From Dokdonella immobilis (GTDB taxonomy: Bacteria; Pseudomonadota; Gammaproteobacteria; Xanthomonadales; Rhodanobacteraceae): a DNA stretch of 62,080 nt. Below the pieces are notes generated by a model. The model saw only the letters and a program-made list of their open reading frames with translations. It did no database searches and was not told the origin of the DNA. The position numbers and the translations under genes are program-made. Every line of letters starts with the position of its first letter. The stretch's first letter is position 1. The DNA lies in NCBI RefSeq assembly GCF_900115085.1, contig NZ_FOVF01000030.1:1-62080 (forward strand), read 5' to 3'. Of this stretch, positions 48,901 to 58,229 are shown piece by piece.

Positions 48901-49322
48901 AAACCGCCGGCGACCTGCTCCGGTTGCTGCTCGATCATGGTGCCAGCAAGGATGCCCGCAACCAGGCCGGACAGGACGCGCTGCTGCTGCTGCTCGGTGC
49001 CCGGGCTGAACCGGGCGCGGCCTGCGATGCCCAGCACATTGGCCAGCTCGCCAGCCTGCTGATCGGCAAGGGTGCGGCCGTCGACACCCAGGACCAGCGC
49101 GGGGTCAGTCCCCTGCATGCCTGCGCCATGCACGGCCTGCTCGGCGTAGCCCGCCTGCTCAAGAGCCACGGCGCACCGATCGACCAGCGCGACGGCCTCG
49201 GCCGCAGCGCCGGCGAGATCGCGGCCCTGCTCGGCTACGTCGACGTCGCCGCCGAACTCGGCGTCGTGCGCAGCCCGGTCCCCGGCGTGCGCCAGACCTT
49301 GCGCAAGCGGGTGATTGATTAG
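45906..49322 (+). CDS. large membrane protein with an extended ankyrin-repeat domain
   Basis: 1138 residues from ATG 45906 (TTG/ATG codons further upstream are possible). Residues 20-230 hold five or six membrane helices; from about 260 to the end run some 20 ankyrin repeats, for example [39 protein letters not shown] and [21 protein letters not shown] more divergent stretch in the middle (about 590-700) breaks the series. The ankyrin part is probably a large protein-binding platform facing the cytoplasm. Partner unknown. No obvious co-transcribed partner. Confidence 0.85.
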   Translation: MNTGVDMPKSPAPPRSLLGGLGRFVPALFFHAAAAWIAAPSMLIVLLIGDAWMLTAICAGIGFGMDGGFLRSIARRGLTGLVLLSLYAVFVALMLAAPAWWLVREPSLTGALALSAAMLLSLLSLWRLWPAFVLPFVWDDAYPEQGTRSWLTIALRRSLGFARQLTAEHDVFFSHGLPSALALLVVCVCALALAALGAGLPFEIRVSAIVLYALVVVPLAWLMLATRCVNILFLDVRAKRATRQREEERDETDSEAVALPDDIGVFDASATLLAAARTGQVDLALAALERGANPDMAPLAGDRDQRSVLIHAVILPDLRLLRALIAKGVDVNRTHGGMPPLIAATRDSFQGRPDAIMTLLANGADPAVTDVDSNTVLHHAALCGEPIVAALLVDAGVEINAVNREGRTALGIACANGNWALANFLLDRGAKTEVENSQPALLLAATVAEDDPSGVKLLLKRKVKVDCRGLLDRSPLMAAALAGHARIAEVLLAAGAQADLLDRNGTTALMEAARSGSVAIIHALARQKIDPDRVDSLGRTALIIACSARAASEEVVRALLALGADRGVAGGDGRRAVEHAAAAGRWPIVALLDPGFALPSSLASEPVAASEEGASHLLDALRFGHWSVAEEMRDAALQQSPVQRAHLYLGLLEPEHGQARTWVLNLGLPADVRLDDGRLLGEALLSVLPGSCHALNDLVRRGHAVGGAALVARVLFAVPGMGEHAGMVALAHELIERGGDCFGRLVGEVGALHLASALGEAHLVERLLVCGGDANARDARGRRPLHYALKAGSAAAVAVARVLIRHGADPEAASASGETALGLALSRADRDLVYWLNWPRWRLPRRALRGSDLPAAAATGDIDAVDKLLGLGFAVGSVDAQGATALIRAAGSGYAALVVRLLDVGADPAQASYSGATCLSAAVAARREAVMRTLLQHGVDADQRLPGGGTPLMIAAALGLPRLAEPLLERGADPNAGDDRGNTALQAAAQFAFDSRDTQTAGDLLRLLLDHGASKDARNQAGQDALLLLLGARAEPGAACDAQHIGQLASLLIGKGAAVDTQDQRGVSPLHACAMHGLLGVARLLKSHGAPIDQRDGLGRSAGEIAALLGYVDVAAELGVVRSPVPGVRQTLRKRVID

Positions 49323-49323
49323 G

Positions 49324-49473
49324 GCCGGGATTGGGGATTCGGGATTCGAGATTCGAGGGGTCAGCAGGACCCTGCTGACTTGCCGCATCATCGATTCTGC
49401 CGCGCAGGGGACAGCAACCCGAGTACGTCAGAGCAACCTTGGCTCTTGCGAATCCCGAATCCCCAATCCCGGC
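49324..49473. repeat. 150-bp element with perfect 25-bp terminal inverted repeats
   Basis: The left terminus (49324-49348) is GCCGGGATTGGGGATTCGGG plus ATTCG, and the right terminus (49449-49473) is its exact reverse complement. The tips contain 7-bp iterations of GGATTCG. Inside is a 20-bp hairpin GTCAGCAGGACCCTGCTGAC (49360-49379). It begins two bases after the ankyrin stop and ends 22 bp before ubiE. The layout is MITE-like, although no target duplication is evident; such GGGATTCG repeats are familiar between xanthomonad genes. Confidence 0.75.
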
Positions 49474-49494
49474 TTTCAGCTACCATCCCCCACC

Positions 49495-50244
49495 ATGAAC
49501 AAGCCCAACACGACCCATTTCGGCTTCCGCGAAGTCGGCGAGAACGACAAGGCGCGGCTGGTCGGCGAGGTGTTCAGCTCGGTCGCGCGCAAGTACGACA
49601 TCATGAACGACCTCATGTCGTTCGGCGTGCACCGGCTCTGGAAGCGTCATTTCGTCGCCACCAGCGGTGTGCGTCCCGGCGACTGCGTGCTCGATCTGGC
49701 CGGAGGAACGGGCGACATCGCGGCGTTGCTCCTGCCGCGCGTGGGCGAGCGCGGCCATGTCGTGGTCGGCGACATCAATGGCGACATGTTGCGGGTCGGC
49801 CGCGACCGCCTGACCGACCGCGGTCTCTTGCGCGGGCTCGGTTACGCCCGGCTCGACGCCGAGGCGCTGCCGTTTCCCGATCGCAGCTTTGATTGCGTGA
49901 CCATGGCCTTCGGCCTGCGCAACGTGACGCGCAAGGAAAACGCGCTGGCCGAAATCCATCGCGTGCTCAAGATCGGCGGCCGCGCCCTCGTGCTCGAGTT
50001 CTCAAGCGTGCGCGAGCCGCTGCTCAAGCCGCTCTATGATTTCCACTCGTTCTCGGTATTGCCGCGGATCGGCAAGCTGATCGCCGGCGACGACGCCAGC
50101 TACCGCTACCTGGCCGAGTCGATCCGCAAGCATCCGGACCAGGCCACCCTCAAGCGCATGATGGAAACGGCCGGGCTCACCCGCGTCGATGTGCGCAACC
50201 TGTCGGCGGGAATCGTCGCCATTCACCGCGGCTACCGGGTTTGA
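49495..50244 (+). CDS. ubiE: bifunctional demethylmenaquinone / 2-methoxy-6-polyprenyl-1,4-benzoquinol methyltransferase
   Basis: 249 residues. SAM-dependent C-methylation in ubiquinone (and menaquinone) synthesis. Family motifs: [38 protein letters not shown] (SAM site), [14 protein letters not shown], and [21 protein letters not shown] 49495 fits the conserved N-terminus. It follows the inverted-repeat element and precedes a hairpin. Confidence 0.96.
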   Translation: MNKPNTTHFGFREVGENDKARLVGEVFSSVARKYDIMNDLMSFGVHRLWKRHFVATSGVRPGDCVLDLAGGTGDIAALLLPRVGERGHVVVGDINGDMLRVGRDRLTDRGLLRGLGYARLDAEALPFPDRSFDCVTMAFGLRNVTRKENALAEIHRVLKIGGRALVLEFSSVREPLLKPLYDFHSFSVLPRIGKLIAGDDASYRYLAESIRKHPDQATLKRMMETAGLTRVDVRNLSAGIVAIHRGYRV

Positions 50245-50295
50245 ATGTCGGGCGAGAGCCCTTCCTCGGCCGAGAGCAGCCAGGGCCGGAAAGCA

Positions 50296-50321
50296 CAAAG
50301 CCTTCCGCTGGGAAGGCTTTG
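50296..50321 (+). terminator. hairpin downstream of ubiE
   Basis: CAAAGCCTTCC-GCTG-GGAAGGCTTTG: perfect 11-bp stem, 4-nt loop, 52 bp after the ubiE stop. It is followed by an A-run (GGGCAAAAAAAG) rather than a T-run, so on the + strand it is not a classic intrinsic terminator. Confidence 0.5.
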
Positions 50322-50454
50322 GGCAAAAAAAGAAGCCGAACGAGGAGCGGAACGCGTCCTGCGCACCGTTCTCCCCTCGTTCGACTAGGGGGACTGGGGT
50401 GGCGGCTGTGCCGACCACGTGCGTACAGGATGCCTGCCGAAAACGCGCAGCGAT

Positions 50455-50474
50455 AGCTGTAAGTTCTTACAGCT
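50455..50474. promoter_or_regulatory. 20-bp dyad AGCTGTAAG-TT-CTTACAGCT
   Basis: Perfect 9-bp arms around two bases, 33 bp beyond the stop codon of the convergent luxR-type gene. Could be that gene's transcriptional end structure or a protein site; no U-tract follows. Confidence 0.4.
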
Positions 50475-50507
50475 TGACGAGGTGGACTTTTTGTGCTTCT
50501 GGCTTGT

Positions 50508-51215
50508 TCAGAGCGCGATCAGCTGCAGGCTCATGGCCTTGGCGATGGCCTGGCGACGACCCATGACGCCGAGTTTGCGGGCCGCGTTCTGCAGATGGAA
50601 AACCACCGTGCGCTCGCCGATGCTGAGCTGCTGGCCGATCTCCCAGCTGGTCCGGCCTTCGGCGGCCCAGCGCAGGCAATCGAGCTCGCGCGCGGTCAGG
50701 TGCACCTGCTCCTGCGAGCCGGTGCTGACCAGGCGCTGCCCGGCTTCATGCAGGAACGACGCGAACAGATGCAGTTCTCCGAGGTGGCGCAGGTTCTCGC
50801 GCGCACTCGAGGTGTTGCCGGTGGCCACCGATATCATGCCGGCCTGTCCGGCCGGGCCGTGGATCGGCAGGCCGATGCCGAGGCGCAGGCCGTAATCGGC
50901 CGCCTCGCGGAAGAATTCGGTCGGATAGCCAACGCGGCGCGCGTGCGGATCGGCGGCCCACAGGCACGGCGTCGTATGGTGGCGACAATGTTCGACGACC
51001 GGATCGACCTCGAAATAGCCCTCGCGCCGGTAGTGCGCCATCCAGTCGGCGGGATACGCATTCAGCAAGACTGGCAGCCGATGCGCGTTCGAACCACTGG
51101 TGTAGATCCAGTTCTCGAAGCCGAGACGCTGCAGCAGCTGGCCGGATCGCAGGCGCAACTCATCGGCCGTCCGGCAATCAAGCAAGGCTTGCAGGCTGTC
51201 GAGTTGTTCGTGCAT
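50508..51215 (-). CDS. LuxR-family regulator with autoinducer-binding domain (solo)
   Basis: 235 residues from ATG 51215; the frame is open further upstream but that part is not conserved. Autoinducer-binding domain 1-165 retains the six residues that define AHL receptors: W58, Y62, D71, P72, W86 and G115 (TraR W57, Y61, D70, P71, W85, G113). C-terminal GerE HTH (about 172-232: LTARELDCLRWAAEGRTSWE, IGERTVVFHLQNAARKLGV). No luxI synthase in the window. Divergent from the aminopeptidase gene, which is a plausible target. Confidence 0.92.
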   Translation of the reverse strand: MHEQLDSLQALLDCRTADELRLRSGQLLQRLGFENWIYTSGSNAHRLPVLLNAYPADWMAHYRREGYFEVDPVVEHCRHHTTPCLWAADPHARRVGYPTEFFREAADYGLRLGIGLPIHGPAGQAGMISVATGNTSSARENLRHLGELHLFASFLHEAGQRLVSTGSQEQVHLTARELDCLRWAAEGRTSWEIGQQLSIGERTVVFHLQNAARKLGVMGRRQAIAKAMSLQLIAL

Positions 51216-51264
51216 CGAAACGCCCCCTGGGCCCGAATATACGCATTTCGCCCGCACAATGCCT

Positions 51265-51282
51265 CCGACCTGCGGCGGTCGG
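51265..51282. promoter_or_regulatory. 18-bp dyad, lux-box-like candidate
   Basis: CCGACC-TGCGGC-GGTCGG lies 50 bp upstream of the luxR-type start and about 75 bp upstream of the aminopeptidase start, in the divergent promoter region. Its length and dyad symmetry suit a LuxR-type dimer, but the sequence does not match a named lux box. Confidence 0.35.
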
Positions 51283-51357
51283 TTCCGTTCGCCGGGGTAC
51301 GGAAGGCCGGCACCGCGCGCTTCTTTGGCATACTTGAGCGCTTGCCTCGGAGGAATC

Positions 51358-53202
51358 ATGAAATCCAGTCTATTCATCAGCGCGTTGCTGTTCGGTACCA
51401 GCCTGACGATCGCCCACGCGGAACCCGATCCGCACAGCTATGCCGAGCCGGACAAGGTCAGCGTGACCGCACTCGCGCTCGAGCTCGGCGTCGATTTCGA
51501 CAAGCAGGAACTGAACGGGGCCGCCACGCTGAGCCTCGACTGGCACGATCCCGCGGCACGCAGTCTGGTCCTCGACACGCGCGACCTGGCCATCGAGTCG
51601 ATCGAGGCGATCGGTGCCGACGGTGCGTCGCGGCCGGCGGCCTATACCCTCGACGCGCGCGATCCGATCTTCGGCTCGGCCCTGCGCATCACCGTCGAGA
51701 GCACCGTGCCGAGGGTGCGCATCCGCTACCACAGCCTGCCCCAGGCCTCAGGCCTGCAATGGATGAGCCCGGCCCAGACCGCCAGCGGCAAGCAGCCGTT
51801 CATGTTCTCGCAGTCGCAGGCGATCCATGCGCGCAGCTGGGTTCCGCTGCAGGACACGCCGTCGGTGCGTTTCACCTACACCGCGCACGTGACCGCGCCG
51901 AAGGCGCTGCGCGTGGTCATGAGCGCCGACAACGATGCCAGGCATGCGCTCGACGGCGACTACCGCTTCGTCATGAAGCAGGCCATACCGTCCTATCTGC
52001 TCGCGATCGCGGTCGGTGAACTCGACGTGCGCGAAACCGGCCCGCGCACCGCGGTCTATGCCGAGCCGAGCCTGGTCGCCAAGGCCGCGCGCGAGTTTGA
52101 AGACACCGAAAAGATGATCGAGGCGGCCGAGTCGTTATATGGCCCGTACCGCTGGGACCGCTACGACATCCTCGTGCTGCCGGCCAGTTTTCCGTTCGGC
52201 GGCATGGAGAATCCGCGCCTGACCTTCGCCACGCCGACCGTGATCGCCGGCGACAAGAGCCTGGTCGGCCTGATCGCCCACGAGCTCGCGCACTCCTGGT
52301 CGGGCAACCTGGTGACCAATGCCAACGCCCAGCACATGTGGCTCAACGAAGGCTTCACCACCTATGTCGAAAACCGCATCGTCGAGGCGGTCTACGGCAA
52401 GGACGTCGCCACCATGCAGCTGGTCGTCGACGACCAGGAGCTGCGCAGCGAAATGCAGGGCATGAAGCCGCGCGAGCAGCTGCTGGTCACCGACCTCGCC
52501 GGCATCGATCCCGACGAAGGCCTGTCCGGCGTGCCCTACGACAAGGGCCGCTGGTTCCTGCGCTTCCTCGAGTCACGCTACGGGCGAGACGTCTTCGACC
52601 CGTTCCTGCGTTCCTACTTCGACCATTTCGCCTTCCAGAGCATCACCACGCGCGAGTTCCTCGAGTACTACAGCGCGCATCTCGAAGCGCCGCACTGCGG
52701 CAAGGTGAGCTCGGCCGAAATCGACGAATGGCTGCACCAGCCCGGCATTCCGGCCGACGCGCCGGCCGCCCGATCGGAGCGCTTCGATGCGGTCGACAAG
52801 GCGGCCGCTGCGTTCCTTGCCGGCACCCTGGCGGCCAAGGACATTCCGGCGAAGCAATGGGTCACCTACGAGTGGCTGCGCTTCATCAACACTCTGCCGG
52901 AAAAGCCCACGCCGGCGCAGATGAAGGCGCTCGACAAGGCCTGGCACCTGACCGGTACCGGCAATGGAGAGATCGCCTTCCGCTGGTACGTGGCGACCGT
53001 GCGTGCCGGCTACACGGAGGCGCGTCCGGCGATCGCCGCGTTCATCGAACGCATCGGCCGGCGCAAGCTGATCATTCCGATCTACGAAGAACTGGCCCGG
53101 AGCGAGGATGGCAAGCGCTTCGCCATCGGCGTCTATGAAAAGGCCAAGGGCGGCTACCATCCGCTGACCCGCGGTTCGGTCGAGAAGGTGCTGGGCCTGT
53201 AG
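51358..53202 (+). CDS. M1-family zinc aminopeptidase (leukotriene A4 hydrolase-like), exported
   Basis: 614 residues from ATG 51358, GGAGG seven bases upstream. Signal peptide ending IAHA. Substrate motif GGMEN (281-285), zinc site HELAHSWSGN (H308, E309, H312) with E331 in NEGF, and a C-terminal helical domain as in LTA4 hydrolase-type bacterial aminopeptidases. Removes N-terminal residues from peptides, presumably in the periplasm. Confidence 0.95.
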   Translation: MKSSLFISALLFGTSLTIAHAEPDPHSYAEPDKVSVTALALELGVDFDKQELNGAATLSLDWHDPAARSLVLDTRDLAIESIEAIGADGASRPAAYTLDARDPIFGSALRITVESTVPRVRIRYHSLPQASGLQWMSPAQTASGKQPFMFSQSQAIHARSWVPLQDTPSVRFTYTAHVTAPKALRVVMSADNDARHALDGDYRFVMKQAIPSYLLAIAVGELDVRETGPRTAVYAEPSLVAKAAREFEDTEKMIEAAESLYGPYRWDRYDILVLPASFPFGGMENPRLTFATPTVIAGDKSLVGLIAHELAHSWSGNLVTNANAQHMWLNEGFTTYVENRIVEAVYGKDVATMQLVVDDQELRSEMQGMKPREQLLVTDLAGIDPDEGLSGVPYDKGRWFLRFLESRYGRDVFDPFLRSYFDHFAFQSITTREFLEYYSAHLEAPHCGKVSSAEIDEWLHQPGIPADAPAARSERFDAVDKAAAAFLAGTLAAKDIPAKQWVTYEWLRFINTLPEKPTPAQMKALDKAWHLTGTGNGEIAFRWYVATVRAGYTEARPAIAAFIERIGRRKLIIPIYEELARSEDGKRFAIGVYEKAKGGYHPLTRGSVEKVLGL

Positions 53203-53313
53203 GCACATCCGATCCGGAACGGGGTCGGCGTGCCGCGCCGGCCGGTCCCGGGATCGCCTCGGCTGTGGGCCGAAACACCCGTGGCGCCCCTGCGCAGCCG
53301 GTCATCGCTGCGC

Positions 53314-53757
53314 TCAGGGCGCCTCTGGCGCGGCAAAAAGGCGGACGACACTGTCGCGGCCGAGGACCATGAACGTGCACACGCCGAGAACCGTGCCGTA
53401 GGGAATGCCGAGGCAGGAAACACCGGCGACCACCAGGCAGAACGTGCGCGCGCGGCGCCGCCGGATGCGCGCAGCGGCCATGAACTTGGCGATCGCGAGA
53501 CTCGCGCCGATGACGAAGAAGACCAGTCCGAAGATGCCGAAGACGGCGCCGAGGGATTGCGGCGGGAGGCTGCCGGCGTGCGATCCGCTCCGGGCTGCTG
53601 CGGCGAGCAACGTGCTCATGAGCAGTCCCATCACGGCATAGACGAGGCCCAGCAGCGAGAACAGCGCAGTCATCACGCCCGAAAACAGGTAGCCGAGCGC
53701 GAGCAGCTTGAGATGCTCGTCGTCGACGATCGCCTGGCGGGAATCGAGTCGGTTCAT
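53314..53757 (-). CDS. small membrane protein of unknown function
   Basis: 147 residues from ATG 53757. Three or four hydrophobic helices (about 15-50, 68-90, 103-125) after a polar start with HLKLLALGYLFSG; basic loop AARIRRRRART. The layout resembles small DUF-type membrane proteins of beta/gammaproteobacteria. Converges with the aminopeptidase gene. Confidence 0.75.
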   Translation of the reverse strand: MNRLDSRQAIVDDEHLKLLALGYLFSGVMTALFSLLGLVYAVMGLLMSTLLAAAARSGSHAGSLPPQSLGAVFGIFGLVFFVIGASLAIAKFMAAARIRRRRARTFCLVVAGVSCLGIPYGTVLGVCTFMVLGRDSVVRLFAAPEAP

Positions 53758-53825
53758 GGCGCCTCGTCCGGTCAACGTGGTGATGGGTGCAGAGGGTAGA
53801 GCGCCTGAAGTCGGCGCAGCGTGCC

Positions 53826-54212
53826 TCAGCGTTCGAGTACGAGCGGTCCGAAACTGTTGTCGATGACGAGTCGCCAGCGCCCGTCGATTCCACGGCGGAA
53901 CACCGATGTCGCAACGTGGTGCTGTTCGCCGGCGGGCCCGCCCGGCCCCGGCGTCGTCAATGTCCAGTGCGACAGGTACAGGGCGAGATCACCTTGCGCC
54001 GTCACGTGCATGCGATCCTGCTTCGCCGTGCTGCCGGAGGTCATGAACAGTTCGAAGAACGCCCGAAGATTGTCCTTGCCGCTGATGCTGCGATCGGGCG
54101 CAACCATGACCACGGCAGCGTCCTCGTAATGGTCGAGAACCGATTCGATATCGCCGCGGTTGAAGGCGGCGTCGAGCTCGGCGACGCATTGCTCCACAGG
54201 GTGTATGGCCAT
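53826..54212 (-). CDS. SnoaL/DUF4440-like NTF2-fold protein
   Basis: 128 residues from ATG 54212. NTF2-like pattern: CVAELDAAFNRGDIESVLDH, YEDAAVVMVAPDRSISGKDN, LRAFFELFM, then two beta-strand blocks ending RWRLVIDNSFGPL. Many relatives have no known function; some are isomerases or ketosteroid-type enzymes. 68 bp upstream of the small membrane protein, same strand. Confidence 0.83.
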   Translation of the reverse strand: MAIHPVEQCVAELDAAFNRGDIESVLDHYEDAAVVMVAPDRSISGKDNLRAFFELFMTSGSTAKQDRMHVTAQGDLALYLSHWTLTTPGPGGPAGEQHHVATSVFRRGIDGRWRLVIDNSFGPLVLER

Positions 54213-54502
54213 CGCTGCTCCCGGACTGCGTGAAGTTGCCTGGCCGGACCGTCGTGCCGACGGTCCAGGCTCGCACATGCTAGCCCGGATCTTCAGGAAT
54301 TTCCCCGACCCTCGCCCTGGCCCTGGATCGTGCAGGCCCTCGGTTCCATCGGCGAGCTCACTTTCGCCTCCCTGCGTTGCATGAAATCGCTTGAATCCAG
54401 CCTCCTGCGCGATCGCCGCAGGCATCCGCGCACGGTCAGGGCCAGGGCCGGTCGGGCACGGCGGCAAGAGTGCCGAATCCGCCGGCCGGATTCCGCGAGC
54501 GC

Positions 54503-57500
54503 CTATTGCATGTCCCAGCCCGGCGTGCCGCGCGCCGGCAGCGGCTCGGGTGCCACCGACCTGACCGGCTCGCGGGCCAGCTTGTCCTCGAGCCAGCCAA
54601 GTGCGGCGTCGAGTTGCGCATCCTCGCCGTTGTAGGTGGCCAGTGGCGCGTTGACCACGGCGATATCCGGCGACACGCCATGGCCCTCGATCAGCCAGCG
54701 GCCGTTGGCCACGCTGAACTGCGGAAACTCGGCGATCCGGGCGATGCCGCCGTCGACCAGCGCGTTGCGCCCGGACAGCCAGATGCCGGCGCCGGCCGTA
54801 CGTTGTCCGATCAGCGGTGCAAGGCCAAGCGCCTTGATGCCGGCGGCGAAGGTTTCTCCGTCGGAATACGTGCGCTCGTCGATCAGCACGACCAGATGGC
54901 CCCGGAAGCTCTGCTGCATGTTGAAACCCGGCGGACTCTCCGGAGAGGTCCAGAATGCCCAGGTGCGGCGCAGCAGCTTCTCGATGATCCAGCTGTCGAT
55001 GTTGCCGCCGTTGTTGCGACGCACGTCGATGACCAGGCCGTCACGCCAGGCGTTGGTGTAGAACTCGCGGGCGAAATCGGCGACGTCGTTGCCACCCATC
55101 GCACGCAGGTGCAGGTAGCCGATACGGCCCTTGCCACGCTCGAGCACGCGTTCGCGACGGGCCTGTTCCCAGTCACCATAGCGCAGACCGGCTTCGCCGC
55201 GGCTGTCGATCGCCACCGCCACCGTCTGCCGGCGCTGGCCGTCGCGGACCAGGTCGAGCAGGACCTGCTTGCCGGCCTGGTTGGCGAGGGCGTCGGCGAG
55301 CTCGGCGGCGTTGCCCACCGGCTTGCCATTGACCGCGGTCAGCAGGTCGCCCTCGCGTGCATCGACGCCCGGCTTCGCCAGCGGTGCGCGCGCGTTCGGC
55401 AGTTCCGGGTCGGTGCGGTAGATGTGGGCGATGCGCAGGCCGCCGTCGACGCCGACGAAGTCGGCACCGAGAGCCGCCGGTGTCGCGACCTCGTCGTCCT
55501 TGCGCATTTCGCCACCGCGCACCTGCGAGTGCAGGATGCCGAGTTCGGCGGTCATCTGGCCGATCAGGTCGTCGAGTTCATGACGGTCGGCCACCCGCGC
55601 GAGCAACGGCTCGTAGCGGGCGCGGACCTTGTCCCAGTCGACGCCGCGCATGGCCGGGTCGAACGAGAATTCCCGGTGCATTCGCCAGGCATCGACGAAC
55701 ATCTGCCGCCACTCGGCGGGCGGATCGATGGCGAGGCGCCAGTCGGCTGCGCGCAGCTTCAGCTTGTCCAGCTTGTCCGGCGCCTTGGCCGCCGCATCGA
55801 CGATGAAGATGTCGCCGGCACCCTTGTCCTTCCATTTCATGAAGGCGATCTTGCTGGCGTCGGCGGACAGCTGGTAGCTGCGCACGTCCCTGGCGAAGGT
55901 CTCCGCCTCGTCGCCGTCGTTGCCGATGGCCAGGCTCATCAGGTTGGGATGGGCCTCGGCACCGGCGTCCTGGTCGAGAAAATAAAGGCGCTTGTCGTCG
56001 ACGCCGAGGACGCTGTAGTTGCCGGCTGCGACCGGCACTTCGTACAGGCGCTGCTCGAGTCCGTCCCAGGCGATCGCCGGGAGCGCTGGCTTGCTGTCCG
56101 GCGTGGCGCCCTTGCCCTTGCCCTTGCCGACCGCCGCATCGTCCTTGTCCTTGCCGGCTTTCTTGTCGGGCGGTGCCAGTTCGTCGGCCGGCTGGAACGG
56201 AAAGCGCTTCCCCGCCTGCAGGGCCAGCGCATAGATCCGGGTGCGACGGTCGAACGTCGGCCCCATGTTGCGGTCGCCCCACGGGCTGCGCGGGGTGGCG
56301 ACGAAATCGCGGTTGGACAGGAAGTAGAGCCACTTGCCATCGCGCGAGAATGCCGCCGAGCTGCTTTCGTAGCGGTCGCTGGTCACCACGGCCTTGCGCG
56401 AACCATCGCTGGCCAGCAGCACGACCTGGGCGCGGCCTTCGCGGCTGTCCGGTCGGGCGACGGCGAGCGTGCGGCTGTCCGCCGACCAGCGTACCGAGGC
56501 ATAGGTATCGTCTCCGCCGAAGTGGCCCTGGTCGAGCTGGCGCAGCTTGCGCGTCGCCAGATCCAGCACGAACAGGCGCGCCTTCTTGTCGTCGAAGGCC
56601 AATGATTTGCCATCCGGCGACGGGTAGAGGTGCCAGCGTCGCGCGTCGGAATCACGGGTCAGGGCTTCGCCGGGGCCCGAACCGTCGGCCGGGAAGCGCC
56701 AGATCTCCTCGTGGCCACCGATGTCACTGATCGCGAACACGGACTTGCCATCCACGCCCGGCACCGCCGAACGCGCGCGTGCAGCGGCCGGCACGGCAAG
56801 ATCGATGCGCCGACGCGCGTCGGTCGCGGCGAGGGTCACCGCACCGCGCGCGGTCAGCGCGACCCGGCTGCCGTCAGCGGCGAGGGCGAAATCCTCGAGG
56901 TAGTCGAGTGGCTTCTCGAGCCAGCGCGTGCGCCTCTGTTCGAAGTCGCTGACCAGGTCGATCGGCACCACCCGGTCTTCGCCGCTGGCGATGTCGATGC
57001 TGCGGATGTCGGCGCCGTACTGGTAGACGATCCGGCCGGCGTCGAGTTGCGGGGCGATCACGTCGAACTCGGTGTGCGAAGTCAACGCGCGGCGATCGCC
57101 GCCGTTGGCATCCATGCTCCAGAGGTTGTCGCTGCCGCCTTCGTCGCTGAGATGATAGAGCCGTCCGTTCCACCACATCGGACTGCGTAGGGAGGCCTTG
57201 ACCTGTGGCGCCAGTCGCGTCGCTTCGGCACTGCCGTCCAGCGGTGCGCGCCAGAGCTGGGCCATCGCGCCGCCATGGTATCCGCGCACGTGATCGCCGG
57301 TGATCTGCAGGCCGAAGCGGGTGAAGTAGACGGTACCGCTGGCGGCGTCGATGGTGGCCTGGTTGGCGTCGGCGAACGGCAGGGCATGTTGCGCCAGGGT
57401 GGCCGGCTCGACCGAGCGCAGGACCACGCTGCTGCCCGGACCGGTCACCGCGGTGCTCGAATAGAGGACTTCGCCGGTCGGCGTCCAGCCGACCACATGC

Positions 57501-57820
57501 ACGCTGGCCCCATCGAAACTGAGCCGCTTCGGGGCGCCGCCGGCCAGCGCCATCACGTAGACCTCGGGGCTGGCATCGTAGCTGGCGACGAACGCGACCT
57601 GGCGACCGTCCGGCGACAATGCCGCATCCGACTCCAGCGCCGCGTTCGTGGTCAGCCGCTGCGCCGTTCCGCCAGCCAGCGCAACCCGCCAGAGATCGCC
57701 TTCGGCGGTGAACACGAGCGTATCGCCATGCAGCGATGGTCCGCGCGTGTAGGCCGTTTCCGCATATAGCGGAGGGGTACAAAGCAACAGCACGAGAGCA
57801 GCAATCAGGCCAGCCTTCAT
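54503..57820 (-). CDS. tricorn-like S41 protease, periplasmic (copy 2)
   Basis: 1105 residues. Signal peptide ending PLYAET. N-terminal propeller blades (SPDGRQVAFVASYDASPEVY, SPDGKSLAFDDKKARLFVLD, SRDGKWLYFLSNRDF), a charged Lys/Asp/Gly linker (about 550-575), C1 region (WRMHREFSFDPAMRGVDW), PDZ domain (about 775-870) and an S41 core with GILHSQVRGGE (His) and IDERTYSDGETFAAG (nucleophile Ser). Same architecture as the copy at 42135 but clearly diverged. Followed by a 290-bp gap with no recognised feature (54213-54502). Confidence 0.92.
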   Translation of the reverse strand: MKAGLIAALVLLLCTPPLYAETAYTRGPSLHGDTLVFTAEGDLWRVALAGGTAQRLTTNAALESDAALSPDGRQVAFVASYDASPEVYVMALAGGAPKRLSFDGASVHVVGWTPTGEVLYSSTAVTGPGSSVVLRSVEPATLAQHALPFADANQATIDAASGTVYFTRFGLQITGDHVRGYHGGAMAQLWRAPLDGSAEATRLAPQVKASLRSPMWWNGRLYHLSDEGGSDNLWSMDANGGDRRALTSHTEFDVIAPQLDAGRIVYQYGADIRSIDIASGEDRVVPIDLVSDFEQRRTRWLEKPLDYLEDFALAADGSRVALTARGAVTLAATDARRRIDLAVPAAARARSAVPGVDGKSVFAISDIGGHEEIWRFPADGSGPGEALTRDSDARRWHLYPSPDGKSLAFDDKKARLFVLDLATRKLRQLDQGHFGGDDTYASVRWSADSRTLAVARPDSREGRAQVVLLASDGSRKAVVTSDRYESSSAAFSRDGKWLYFLSNRDFVATPRSPWGDRNMGPTFDRRTRIYALALQAGKRFPFQPADELAPPDKKAGKDKDDAAVGKGKGKGATPDSKPALPAIAWDGLEQRLYEVPVAAGNYSVLGVDDKRLYFLDQDAGAEAHPNLMSLAIGNDGDEAETFARDVRSYQLSADASKIAFMKWKDKGAGDIFIVDAAAKAPDKLDKLKLRAADWRLAIDPPAEWRQMFVDAWRMHREFSFDPAMRGVDWDKVRARYEPLLARVADRHELDDLIGQMTAELGILHSQVRGGEMRKDDEVATPAALGADFVGVDGGLRIAHIYRTDPELPNARAPLAKPGVDAREGDLLTAVNGKPVGNAAELADALANQAGKQVLLDLVRDGQRRQTVAVAIDSRGEAGLRYGDWEQARRERVLERGKGRIGYLHLRAMGGNDVADFAREFYTNAWRDGLVIDVRRNNGGNIDSWIIEKLLRRTWAFWTSPESPPGFNMQQSFRGHLVVLIDERTYSDGETFAAGIKALGLAPLIGQRTAGAGIWLSGRNALVDGGIARIAEFPQFSVANGRWLIEGHGVSPDIAVVNAPLATYNGEDAQLDAALGWLEDKLAREPVRSVAPEPLPARGTPGWDMQ

Positions 57821-58229
57821 CTACGCATCCTCGTTCGGCAGGCCGGCATTGTGCACACGCCTCGGCTGCCTGGCCCGGGCGATTGGTCATGGCCTGCCCG
57901 GAGGCCGGAATTGGCGCGACCTGGGTATGCGGCGCCGGCGCGATCGGGGGCCAGGTGGCCAAACCGAAAGCGGCCTTGCCGGGATGGCGCTGCAACGCCT
58001 CCGAGCGGTCGTTTACGCCGAAGCGTTCGATTTTGCCGCTCTCGGGCGTTTCAGGGGGCAGGAGCAGGACAGCTCCCGTGCCGCTGTGCCGGCATGGCCT
58101 ACCCGCCCGCTGTTTCGCGTGTAGTCCACACGAGCAGCCGATGGCCGACCGAACGGGTCGGCCCCAGCCTGCAAGGGAAGCCAGCGCAGCGAGGCGACCC
58201 GCTTGTCCACGGATCCCAGGGAGCGCCAC
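57821..58229. other. 409-bp divergent promoter region
   Basis: Separates the protease gene (minus) from the large secreted protein gene (plus). I see no gene, repeat or confident promoter in it; GGGA precedes the ATG at 58230. Confidence 0.6.

Noticed and set aside
50296-50334. Intrinsic terminator of ubiE
   Set aside because: Stem is excellent but it is followed by A residues, not T, on the coding strand; listed as a hairpin with moderate confidence only.
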